Shown: in pieces, positions 6,814-14,019 of the stretch | How positions within the stretch are numbered: the first letter of the stretch is position 1 | Layout of the letters: each line of letters starts with the position of its first letter | Origin: JBKXSZ01 sp047017005 | GTDB taxonomy: Bacteria; Bacillota; Clostridia; TANB77; CAG-508 | NCBI GenBank assembly: GCA_047017005.1 | Contig: JBKXSZ010000015.1 | Location: 1-37,655 of the forward strand | Direction: 5' to 3' | Length of the DNA: 37,655 bases | The notes under the pieces: model-generated | What the model saw: only the letters and a program-made list of their open reading frames with translations | Database searches by the model: none | What the model was told of the DNA's origin: nothing | Position numbers and translations under genes: made by a program

Positions 6814-8889
6814 ATGTCAAACCAAATGTTAACGTATCTTATGATAGGAATCATAGTTTTATTTGGAGTTATCGTTGTAGCTTACTTAATTTTGAAAAAT
6901 AAAATGTCTAAATCCGAAGTCGTAAAGATACAACAGCTACGTGAAGGAACGAAAGCGAAAACCTTTTCAGCAGATATATTATTTCAAAAACTATATCTAA
7001 CCTATATAAAAATTCCTTTTTTAAGACGTTATGTTTTAAAATTAAGAAGAAGATTAGAAATTGTCAATGTAGATGATGAATATTTAACAAGAAAACAATC
7101 TGCCAAAATTCTTTCTACTACGTTACTAATTATAATTCCAATTACAATATTAGTTATCCTTATGACTAGTGGAAACTTTTTATTAATGTCAATTATCTTA
7201 ATTTTTGAAGCTTTCTTTATTGAAACAACAATCGATGGAATGGCAGATAAAATTGATAATAAATTACTAAAACAACAGATTGATTTCTTTGGAGAAATCA
7301 GACACGCTTATCATGAATTTAACATGGTAGAAGAAGCAATTTACCAAACTGCACAAGATGATGAATTAGAAGTATCTCGTCAAGCTGAAAAAATATATGA
7401 AGTGTTAATTTCAGATGATCCAGAATCTGAGCTAGAAAAATATTATGATATAGCACCAAATAGTTATTTGAAAGAATTTGCAGGAATTTCTTATCTAACC
7501 AAGGAATTTGGAGATAGAAAAGTAAATGGTGCTTCTCTATACTTAAAAAATTTAAATAATATTACACAAGAAATGCAATTAGAAATCCTAAAAAGAGATA
7601 AATTAGATTATGTATTTCAAAGTTTATCTGTAATCGCTATTATTCCAATATTATTTATTGAACCGATTAAAAATTGGTCTATTTCGCAATTTGCATTTAC
7701 ACAAAAATTTTACAGTGGAAAAGGCGGAATGATTGCACAAATCGTATTAGTGTTATTAACTTTTATTTGTTATATTTTAACAAGAAAATTAAAGGATAAT
7801 GGTTCTACGAATATCAATACAAAGAATACAGAAAATCCATGGCAAGCAAAATTATATAAAAATCCAATTATTAAAAAAGTTGTGGATTTATTTATGCCAA
7901 AAGAAGGAACTAAAGATTATCGAAAGATAAAAGATTTATTAAAAGATGCTGCTTCCAAACAAAAAATAGAATGGCTATATATTAATCGTATATTATTAGC
8001 AATAGCTACATTTATCATATCCTTAATATTATTCCAATACTTACATAAAGTAGCAATTGACTATGTATATACGCAGCCAACATCAGATTATGATATTCTA
8101 GGTGAAATGTCAGAAGCAGATACGAAAAAAGCAGAAGAATTAACCAAACAAGATAATTACTTTATTAATAAATTTAGGGGAAAATTAGATACTGATATTG
8201 ATGATGTTAAGTTTGCGTTAAAATATTCTACTTATTATGCAGAGGCAACTGATGAAGAAATTGAAACAGCAGCACAAAGAATTTTAACAAAAGTTAAAAC
8301 TGTTAATGGCGAATATATGGGTTGGTTTGAATTATTACTGGCAGTTGTATTTTCATTAGTAGCATATATGTCTCCAGTTCTATTATTAAAATTCCAAGTG
8401 AAAATGAGACAAATGGAAATGGAAAATGAAGTAATGCAATTCCAGACAATTATTTTAATGCTAATGAGAATTGAAAGAGTAAATGTTGAAATGATATTAG
8501 AATGGCTAGAAAGGTATTCTAATATATTCAGAGAACCAATAACCAAATGTATGAATAACTACGAAAGTGGTGCTTGGGAAGCTTTGGAAGAACTAAAAGA
8601 AGATGTTTCTTATCAGCCAATGATTCGAATTGTAGAAAGTTTACAAGTAGCAGTAGAAAAAATACCAATTGCAGATGCTTTTGATGAATTAGATACAGAA
8701 AGAGCATACTATCAAGAAAAGAGAAAAGAATCCAACGATAGATTAATTTCCAAAAAGGGAATGATAGGAAGAGTGATAGGATTTGCACCAATGGTATGTT
8801 TATTTGTAGGATATCTGATTGTCCCACTTGTTGTTATTGGATTAACCAGTATGTCTTCTACTTTCAAAACAATGTCAAAAATGAAATAA
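6814..8889 (+). CDS. TadB-TadC fusion-like inner-membrane platform protein
   Basis: Platform proteins of the GspF/TadB/TadC family couple the ATPase to pilin assembly. TadB and TadC are normally separate, each near 300 residues; this 691-residue protein seems to hold both. Predicted membrane helices lie near 5-27, 100-118, 121-138, 268-284, 305-323, 388-410, 505-525 and 652-675. GspF-like cytoplasmic parts lie at about 140-265 (first half) and 530-650 (second half, with MENEVMQFQTIILMLMR and the helical repeat that follows). A basic linker of about 45 residues joins the halves near 330-375. The start follows AAGGAGGTG by 11 nt. Position after the ATPase gene is as in Tad operons. Confidence 0.72.
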   Translation: MSNQMLTYLMIGIIVLFGVIVVAYLILKNKMSKSEVVKIQQLREGTKAKTFSADILFQKLYLTYIKIPFLRRYVLKLRRRLEIVNVDDEYLTRKQSAKILSTTLLIIIPITILVILMTSGNFLLMSIILIFEAFFIETTIDGMADKIDNKLLKQQIDFFGEIRHAYHEFNMVEEAIYQTAQDDELEVSRQAEKIYEVLISDDPESELEKYYDIAPNSYLKEFAGISYLTKEFGDRKVNGASLYLKNLNNITQEMQLEILKRDKLDYVFQSLSVIAIIPILFIEPIKNWSISQFAFTQKFYSGKGGMIAQIVLVLLTFICYILTRKLKDNGSTNINTKNTENPWQAKLYKNPIIKKVVDLFMPKEGTKDYRKIKDLLKDAASKQKIEWLYINRILLAIATFIISLILFQYLHKVAIDYVYTQPTSDYDILGEMSEADTKKAEELTKQDNYFINKFRGKLDTDIDDVKFALKYSTYYAEATDEEIETAAQRILTKVKTVNGEYMGWFELLLAVVFSLVAYMSPVLLLKFQVKMRQMEMENEVMQFQTIILMLMRIERVNVEMILEWLERYSNIFREPITKCMNNYESGAWEALEELKEDVSYQPMIRIVESLQVAVEKIPIADAFDELDTERAYYQEKRKESNDRLISKKGMIGRVIGFAPMVCLFVGYLIVPLVVIGLTSMSSTFKTMSKMK

Positions 8890-8895
8890 GGGGGA

Positions 8896-8923
8896 ATAGG
8901 GAGCTTGCCAGATAGTTCCCTAT
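8896..8923 (+). other. Intercistronic hairpin between machinery and pilin-like genes
   Basis: ATAGGGAGCT (8896-8905) pairs with AGTTCCCTAT (8914-8923), ten pairs with one G-U, around an 8-nt loop. It is followed by CCTTTCTTAAAAAG rather than a clean T-run. It may be a partial terminator or an RNA processing or stability element that sets pilin mRNA above machinery mRNA; the role is inferred from position. Confidence 0.55.
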
Positions 8924-8948
8924 CCTTTCTTAAAAAGAGGTGAAAAAA

Positions 8949-9464
8949 TTGGAAAATGCATCAAAAGCGCTAGTTATGGCAGGAAGTGTTTTACTTGCTA
9001 TTATGATTATTTCTCTTGCTATTTGGGGGTATAACCAAATGAAGCAAACTCCTCGAGAACAAGAAGAATCAAAAAGAATTGAACAAATTACAGATTATAA
9101 TAGACAGTACGAATCATATAATCAGAAGAAAGTATCTGGAGCAGATATTTTGTCGTTAGCAAATAAGATTATTAGTAATAATGCTAAATATCAAGAAATC
9201 GACAATAGCTATATTATGACAATGCAAGTAACAATTAAGACGAAGACAACGAACAACAAATTTTCTGGTACAATGAACCATACACAATTAGAAGCAATTT
9301 CCAATACCTATAAAAATGGAAAAGAAAATGTAGATAGTGCGACAAAAGAAGATATTACCGAATTTAAAAGGAAAATATTTAAATGTACAGGTACAGAGTA
9401 TGATGGAGAAATATTAAAGAAAATGACATTTGTAGAGGTTGTAATACCATCTACGATAGGATAA
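8949..9464 (+). CDS. Pilin-like membrane protein, paralog 1 of 4
   Basis: The product (171 aa) starts MENASKALVMAGSVLLAIMIISLAIW, a short polar lead directly followed by one hydrophobic helix, as in a pilin stalk. The start is taken as TTG at 8949, because two other genes here begin with exactly MENASKAL and AGAGGTG is well placed for it; a GTG nine bases earlier is the alternative. The outer part carries the motif YESYNQKKVSGADILSLANK followed by NN, and a C-terminal FKCTG strand, both shared with the genes at 9478, 10019 and 10575. No basic leader peptide is present. It is likely a subunit exported or assembled by the Tad-like machine. Confidence 0.7.
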   Translation: MENASKALVMAGSVLLAIMIISLAIWGYNQMKQTPREQEESKRIEQITDYNRQYESYNQKKVSGADILSLANKIISNNAKYQEIDNSYIMTMQVTIKTKTTNNKFSGTMNHTQLEAISNTYKNGKENVDSATKEDITEFKRKIFKCTGTEYDGEILKKMTFVEVVIPSTIG

Positions 9465-9477
9465 AGGGGGCTGCTAA

Positions 9478-9927
9478 ATGGAGAATGCATCAAAAGCATT
9501 AATTATGGCAGGTGGCGTTTTAGTTGGTGTAATGATTATTGCATTAGCTGTATTTCTATTCCAAAACTTTGGAGCTTTTACTGCAGAAATAGAACAAAAA
9601 AATGCACAAAAAGCTTTAGCAGAATTTAATAGCTCATATACAAAATATGAAGGAAAAGATGTTACTGCACATGAAATTGTTACAGCAGCGAATGAAGCAA
9701 AAGATAATAATGAAAGATATAACTTAACGAACATGAGGGTACCAGATGATAATTCTTATTATATCCGTGTAGATGCTCCAGGAATGTATAATATGGAGAC
9801 GAAAACAGAAACAGATTACACTAATTTTTTGAAAAAATATATAGATGCTGGACAAAAGTTTAAATGCGAAATTCGATTTGCAAGTGGAACAGGAAGAGTC
9901 AATTATGTTATATTTCGAACAAAATAA
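9478..9927 (+). CDS. Pilin-like membrane protein, paralog 2 of 4
   Basis: The 149-residue product opens MENASKALIMAGGVLVGVMIIALAVFLF, the same head as paralogs 1 and 4. It then has a KALAEFNSSYTKYEGKDVTAHEI segment matching the shared (F/Y)xxYxGxxV pattern, an NN pair, and near the end FKCEIRFASGTGRVNYVIF, matching the common C-terminal strand with its TG turn. The gene follows paralog 1 by 13 nt with AAAGGGGG upstream of ATG. One membrane helix anchors it, with the rest outside by the positive-inside tendency. The role as a structural subunit is inferred from the locus and from length. Confidence 0.7.
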   Translation: MENASKALIMAGGVLVGVMIIALAVFLFQNFGAFTAEIEQKNAQKALAEFNSSYTKYEGKDVTAHEIVTAANEAKDNNERYNLTNMRVPDDNSYYIRVDAPGMYNMETKTETDYTNFLKKYIDAGQKFKCEIRFASGTGRVNYVIFRTK

Positions 9928-9969
9928 TACAAAAAAACATAGAATTTATCAAAAAAGCATGTAAAATAT

Positions 9970-9998
9970 TTGCATAAAAGTGAATAAAATGCTATAAT
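9970..9998 (+). promoter_or_regulatory. Internal sigma-A promoter before the gene at 10019
   Basis: TTGCAT (9970-9975) and TATAAT (9993-9998) are 17 bp apart with TG at 9990-9991 extending the -10. It lies inside the operon, 20 nt before a GTG start, so the leader would be very short. Confidence 0.65.
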
Positions 9999-10018
9999 TT
10001 AAGGTAGGTAACAATAAA

Positions 10019-10465
10019 GTGAAAAAGCCATTTATTGTGATGATGATAATACTTTTCTGTATTATCCTAGGAATAGGATTTATTTATTCTAATTATACCA
10101 TACAGGTAAAGCAAGCTAAGGAAGAAAATAAACAATATGAATACTATTTAGGAAAACGAGTGTATGGTTCTGATGTAGCAACTTTGATTAATAAGGCAGT
10201 AGATAATAATGAGAAGAATCAAGTACAGAAAGATTCTAAGGGAAACTATATCAATAACGAAGAAAATTCTATACAAATCGATTTAGATATTGTAGAAGTA
10301 AAAAAAACATATCCAATGGAAAGTATTTATCAAGCACAAATAAAAGAATTTATGAAAAATTTTGGAGACGTTCAATTTGAATGTAAGAAAATCAAATATC
10401 ATGAAAAAACAGGTAAGATAAAGTATATGTTGTTTGAAGAAGTCTTACCAGAAACGAATACATAG
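10019..10465 (+). CDS. Pilin-like membrane protein, paralog 3 of 4 (variant N-terminus)
   Basis: The 148-residue product has the shared outer domain: QYEYYLGKRVYGSDVATLINKAVDNN and, near the end, FECKKIKYHEKTGKIKYMLF. Its N-terminus is different: MKKPFIVMMIILFCIILGIGFIYS, a classic basic-plus-hydrophobic signal anchor instead of MENASKAL. Start is GTG with only a weak AGGTAA upstream. It has its own promoter 20 nt before. This suggests a member of the same family made or inserted under other control, for example a tip or minor subunit. That role is inference. Confidence 0.65.
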   Translation: MKKPFIVMMIILFCIILGIGFIYSNYTIQVKQAKEENKQYEYYLGKRVYGSDVATLINKAVDNNEKNQVQKDSKGNYINNEENSIQIDLDIVEVKKTYPMESIYQAQIKEFMKNFGDVQFECKKIKYHEKTGKIKYMLFEEVLPETNT

Positions 10466-10475
10466 TTTTTCATAT

Positions 10476-10512
10476 TTAGATTATGATAAGCATTTGCTTT
10501 ACAATAATCTAA
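10476..10512 (+). other. Inverted repeat overlapping a possible promoter before the gene at 10575
   Basis: TTAGATTAT (10476-10484) and ATAATCTAA (10504-10512) are a perfect 9-bp inverted repeat; an inner AAGCA/TGCTT pair (10488-10492, 10495-10499) could continue the stem. A possible promoter TTTACA (10498-10503), 16 bp, TATAAA (10520-10525) overlaps the right arm. It could be an operator or an RNA hairpin. There is no T-run, so it is not an obvious terminator. Confidence 0.4.
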
Positions 10513-10542
10513 TTAAAAATATAAAATAAAAACAAAGGAAAA

Positions 10543-10556
10543 TATCCGAAAGGATA
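10543..10556 (+). other. Small GAAA-loop hairpin before the ribosome binding site
   Basis: TATCC (10543-10547) pairs with GGATA (10552-10556) around a GAAA tetraloop, four bases before AAGGAGGAG. Such a stable 5' structure may shield the message of the likely major subunit gene. Confidence 0.4.
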
Positions 10557-10574
10557 AACAAGGAGGAGTTTATT

Positions 10575-11006
10575 ATGGAGAATGCATCAAAAGCATTAAT
10601 TATCGCGGGAGCAATTTTACTAGCAATTTTAATTATTGCATTAGGAATTTTTATTTTCAATAATGCAAAAAGCGCAACAGAAGGGATAAGCATGGATGAA
10701 ACCAAAATTCAAGCATACAACTCAAAATTTGAGGCATATCAAGGAACACAATCAGGAGCAAACGCAAAAGCTTTATGTGACTTAGTAAGAACTAATAATA
10801 ACGCATACAGCGAAGATGTTGCAAAACAAATTACAATACAAGCAACAGATGCTTCTAGTGTAACATCTGAGAATACAACAGAAGTAAAGGCATCTACAAT
10901 TCAATCTTTTAAAAATACATTATTAGATGGAAAACAATATAAAGTTACAATAGGATATAATGCAAAAACAGGTTTAGTAAGAGCTATTGGAATAACAGCT
11001 CAATAA
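10575..11006 (+). CDS. Pilin-like membrane protein, paralog 4 of 4 (candidate major subunit)
   Basis: The 143-residue product, the shortest in the set, opens MENASKALIIAGAILLAILIIALGIFIF. It then carries IQAYNSKFEAYQGTQSGANAKAL with NNN, and a C-terminal YKVTIGYNAKTGLVRAIGI that lines up with paralogs 2 and 3. The cysteine of the FKC motif is replaced here by V. It has the best ribosome binding site of the block (AAGGAGGAG), a 110-nt upstream gap with hairpins and a possible promoter, and an Ala/Thr/Ser-rich outer part. These points make it the best candidate for the abundant subunit. It may or may not be processed; no leader is visible. Confidence 0.68.
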   Translation: MENASKALIIAGAILLAILIIALGIFIFNNAKSATEGISMDETKIQAYNSKFEAYQGTQSGANAKALCDLVRTNNNAYSEDVAKQITIQATDASSVTSENTTEVKASTIQSFKNTLLDGKQYKVTIGYNAKTGLVRAIGITAQ

Positions 11007-11025
11007 TAGAAGGAATGAGTAGAGT

Positions 11026-11673
11026 ATGGAAAATGCTGCAGATGCTTTAAAAATGGCTGCCGCTGTTCTTATCTTCGTGATGGCAATTTCCTTAGCTGTA
11101 ATGACGTTATCACAAGCAAGAGCAGCTTCACAAGCAATTATATATACAAAAGACGATACCAATTATTACTCTTATGTGGATAGCGAAAATAAGAGTATAA
11201 ATAGAGAAGTTGGCTTAGAAACAGTGATTCCTACTCTGTATCGTTACTATAGAGATAATATTGAAATTGTCTTTAATTTAGGCAGTCGAGATTATTTATA
11301 TGAAACTAAGACAAAACCAGCCGCATGGACTGAGTCTTATCGTCAAACATATGGAACAAGTACCAAAATACATTCTTTTGACTCTTCAAAAGAAGGCGCA
11401 AGAGGAGAAGCTTGGAAAGGTTCTATTGCAAATACAAAAGCAAATTTAGATAATTTTATCAATGGAACAGGCGATTATGCAGGTATTTTTAATGGATTAA
11501 GTTTCAAAGAATACTATAAAAACGCAAAATTCAAAGAAGAAATAGGCGAATATGCATATAAATCTGGAACAGGAGAAAAAACAGAAACCTCCATTGAAAT
11601 TGATGGAGAAGTATTTGAACTAGTGAAACAAAACAAAAAAAGAGTAATCACTTATACCTTAATCGAGAGATAA
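11026..11673 (+). CDS. Pilin-like or minor-pilin-like membrane protein
   Basis: The 215-residue product starts MENAADALKMAAAVLIFVMAISLAVMTLSQARA, clearly a variant of the MENASKAL head with one N-terminal helix. The rest is longer and richer in Tyr, Lys and Gly than the four small paralogs and lacks the YExYxG pattern, so it belongs to a separate type. It ends with VFELVKQNKKRVITYTLIER, which resembles a terminal beta strand. The gene follows the preceding one by 19 nt. The family is not recognised beyond the shared N-terminus; a minor subunit of the same fibre or complex is likely. Confidence 0.6.
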   Translation: MENAADALKMAAAVLIFVMAISLAVMTLSQARAASQAIIYTKDDTNYYSYVDSENKSINREVGLETVIPTLYRYYRDNIEIVFNLGSRDYLYETKTKPAAWTESYRQTYGTSTKIHSFDSSKEGARGEAWKGSIANTKANLDNFINGTGDYAGIFNGLSFKEYYKNAKFKEEIGEYAYKSGTGEKTETSIEIDGEVFELVKQNKKRVITYTLIER

Positions 11674-11721
11674 GAGGGAAAAGTAATTAATCTACTAGAA
11701 GAAGTAGAGGAGGAAAATAAT

Positions 11722-12243
11722 ATGGGAGATACATTAATAACTGTAGTAGCAATATTCTTAGCGGCTATTCTAATGTTTGTTTTTCCACTAATGTCTGTAT
11801 CAGATAGGAGCGATGACATATCACAATTATCAGTACAAGCATCTACAGTAGAATTTGTAGATAAAGTAAGAACAACGGGAAAACTAACAATGGATGATTA
11901 TTCAAAATTTGTACAAACCATTTCATCTACAGGAAATAGTTACGATGTAGAAATGGAAATAAAAGTATTGGATGAAAACCCAGGAAAGAAAGCAGCACAA
12001 GGCTCTGTTGATAAGATTGGAGAAAATGTATACTATACGATGTATACTTCACAGATATTAGATGAGTTAGAATCTAATAAGAAAAAAGCTTTAAAAGAAG
12101 GGGACATTTTTACGGTTAATGTAAAAAATACCAATACAACAATTTCTCAACTACTTAGAAACTTCTTCTATAAAGTATCGGGAAATGATACTTACCAAGT
12201 ATCTGCTCAACATACTGGTATTGTTACTGTTAACGGAAAATAG
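11722..12243 (+). CDS. Membrane-anchored minor-pilin-like protein
   Basis: The product (173 aa) opens MGDTLITVVAIFLAAILMFVFPLMSVSDRSD, one N-terminal helix with only three or four residues before it, then a soluble region. It ends in a beta-rich, Thr/Asn-rich tail (NVKNTNTTISQLLRNFFYKVSGNDTYQVSAQHTG). It has no cysteines. AGAGGAGG lies nine bases before ATG. I do not recognise a named family. Size, topology and position suggest another small subunit or assembly factor of the Tad-like system, similar in place to TadE-type minor pilins. Confidence 0.55.
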   Translation: MGDTLITVVAIFLAAILMFVFPLMSVSDRSDDISQLSVQASTVEFVDKVRTTGKLTMDDYSKFVQTISSTGNSYDVEMEIKVLDENPGKKAAQGSVDKIGENVYYTMYTSQILDELESNKKKALKEGDIFTVNVKNTNTTISQLLRNFFYKVSGNDTYQVSAQHTGIVTVNGK

Positions 12244-12269
12244 TTACAAAAGTAAATAAACAAAAAATA

Positions 12270-12300
12270 AGGAGGAAAGTGCATTTTGTACTTTCCTTCT
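12270..12300 (+). promoter_or_regulatory. Strong hairpin that buries a ribosome binding site
   Basis: The 14 bases at 12270-12283 pair with 12287-12300 (two G-U pairs) across a TTT loop. The 5' arm contains GGAGG, so this ribosome binding site would be closed and the in-frame TTG at 12286 unusable. A second site, AAAGGTGA, lies after the hairpin and serves the ATG at 12322. No T-run follows, so it is not a plain terminator. Confidence 0.6.
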
Positions 12301-12321
12301 ATAGAAAAAGGTGATACACAA

Positions 12322-13848
12322 ATGAAGTTCCAAAATTTAGCTGTTATTTTTGCTATCATAGTAATACCAATATCTCTTATTATGTCCGCTGTTATACAAA
12401 GTAATATTGATACCATTAATATGCAAACTTCATATGATACAAAATTAAGTAATGCTACCTATGATGCTGTAAAAGCATTTCAATTAAATACAATAAACAG
12501 CGAATTTTCCACTGTACAAAATGCAAAGCTGGATGATATAGAAGCATCTGCAAGTATCTTCTTTACTACTCTAGCAAATAACTTAGGAGTAGGAGGATAT
12601 AACGAAGATGTATTAAAAACCTATGTGCCAGCACTAGTATATACATTGTATGATGGGTATTATATTTATGCACCATACCGAAACACAGAGAATGGAAACA
12701 AATTAGAAAGTGGAATAAAACCATATGTATATTATACTTGTCGATATGTAAACGGTAATAATGACTTTATTGTAAATTATACATTAGATAATTACATCAT
12801 CATATACGGAACAGTAAATGGTCAATATGTTACAAAATCCGGTTTTTTAATTAATCCCGATAATTTTAACGGAAGTACATATAAGGGAAATACTATTTCA
12901 AAAGAAAATTTATCAGAAAATATGATTATGAGAAATGGAAATACATATCAAACTACAACATTACGATATAAATACTATAATGGACAAAAAGTATATACGG
13001 AAAATAATGGAGCAAGTTGGTTTACCTATAAAGCAGAAAACAAAAATGAAATTAAAGGAGTGCCAGCAGGAGTCGAAGATACTAGTGCCCTATCCTATTA
13101 CCAAGAAGCAAAAGAATTTAGCCAATGGGTAAATGCAAATTTATCTAATATTTCAGCATCGGATGCCAAAGAAATTGGAGGGCAGACAATAGAAGAATTT
13201 AAAGGAAATAATGCTAAAATATTTGCAATGAATAATAGTAATGACCCAGACGATAAAGCATCACAATTTAACGAACACAGAAGAAGAGTTATAAAAAGAT
13301 GTATACAAGATAATTTAAATAACGCAATTGCGAATTATAACAACAATTCACAAGGAAATAATTCAACCTATAATTTTAAAATGCCAATTTTAACAGAGTC
13401 AGACTGGGACAAACTATTAGACAATATTTGCGTTATTAGTTTTATGCAAGGTATTCCAATTGGAAGTAAATACTATAACGGATATACAATAGTCCCAAAT
13501 AATAAAAATAAAGAAGTAGTAAATAGTAGTTCTATTTATTTTGTTTCAGATGATGGTGAATATCATGACATTAATTGTACGGACATTGCAGGAAAAAATA
13601 TAATTGGATACTCTAATATAGACTTTGAAAGAAGGTCCATTCCTAGTAAAGATGCAAGCGGAGAACAGATATATAATTATTATTGTCCACATGATAATAC
13701 AGGGGACTATGAATGTATTGTATCTTCTAATAAACTGCAAAATAAGCAGATAGATGCATTGAGCCAGAATGTGAAGAATGCTTATTATACAGCACTTGGA
13801 AGAATAAAATATGGACTATATAAAACAAATGCATTTGGAATTAATTGA
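12322..13848 (+). CDS. Large single-helix surface protein, last gene of the Tad-like operon
   Basis: The product (508 aa from the ATG at 12322) begins MKFQNLAVIFAIIVIPISLIMSAVIQ, one N-terminal membrane helix, then about 480 residues that should lie outside. The outer part is rich in Tyr and Asn, with ATYDAVKAFQLNT near 45-57 and ending LSQNVKNAYYTALGRIKYGLYKTNAFGIN. The start was chosen over a TTG at 12286 because its ribosome binding site is free of the upstream hairpin and the helix then starts properly. It could play the part of TadG, the large pseudopilin-like protein of Tad systems, but no von Willebrand domain is evident. Function unknown. Confidence 0.6.
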   Translation: MKFQNLAVIFAIIVIPISLIMSAVIQSNIDTINMQTSYDTKLSNATYDAVKAFQLNTINSEFSTVQNAKLDDIEASASIFFTTLANNLGVGGYNEDVLKTYVPALVYTLYDGYYIYAPYRNTENGNKLESGIKPYVYYTCRYVNGNNDFIVNYTLDNYIIIYGTVNGQYVTKSGFLINPDNFNGSTYKGNTISKENLSENMIMRNGNTYQTTTLRYKYYNGQKVYTENNGASWFTYKAENKNEIKGVPAGVEDTSALSYYQEAKEFSQWVNANLSNISASDAKEIGGQTIEEFKGNNAKIFAMNNSNDPDDKASQFNEHRRRVIKRCIQDNLNNAIANYNNNSQGNNSTYNFKMPILTESDWDKLLDNICVISFMQGIPIGSKYYNGYTIVPNNKNKEVVNSSSIYFVSDDGEYHDINCTDIAGKNIIGYSNIDFERRSIPSKDASGEQIYNYYCPHDNTGDYECIVSSNKLQNKQIDALSQNVKNAYYTALGRIKYGLYKTNAFGIN

Positions 13849-13911
13849 AGTTTAATAATTAGAAATAATTTAAAAAATGAAAATACAAATTAAAAATAAA
13901 AACAGAATAGG

Positions 13912-13943
13912 AAGAAAGAATCTTTTGGGATTCTTTCTTTTTT
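13912..13943 (+). terminator. Terminator of the Tad-like operon
   Basis: A perfect 11-bp stem (13912-13922 with 13929-13939) with a 6-nt TTTTGG loop runs into a T-tract to 13943. It separates the Tad-like block from spoIVB. Confidence 0.92.
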
Positions 13944-14019
13944 GTCTAAATTTATAAAAATTGGTTATCCTAAAAAGAGAACGAGGAAAGAAAAAATAAA
14001 AAGGAAAAGAAGGTTCATC

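Noticed and set aside
8940..8948. GTG start for the first pilin-like gene
   Set aside because: It lies inside the ribosome binding site AGAGGTG, and the paralogs start at MENASKAL, matching TTG 8949.
12286..12321. TTG start of the large surface protein
   Set aside because: Its ribosome binding site and the TTG itself are in a 14-pair hairpin, and the resulting N-terminus would put 12 polar residues before the helix.
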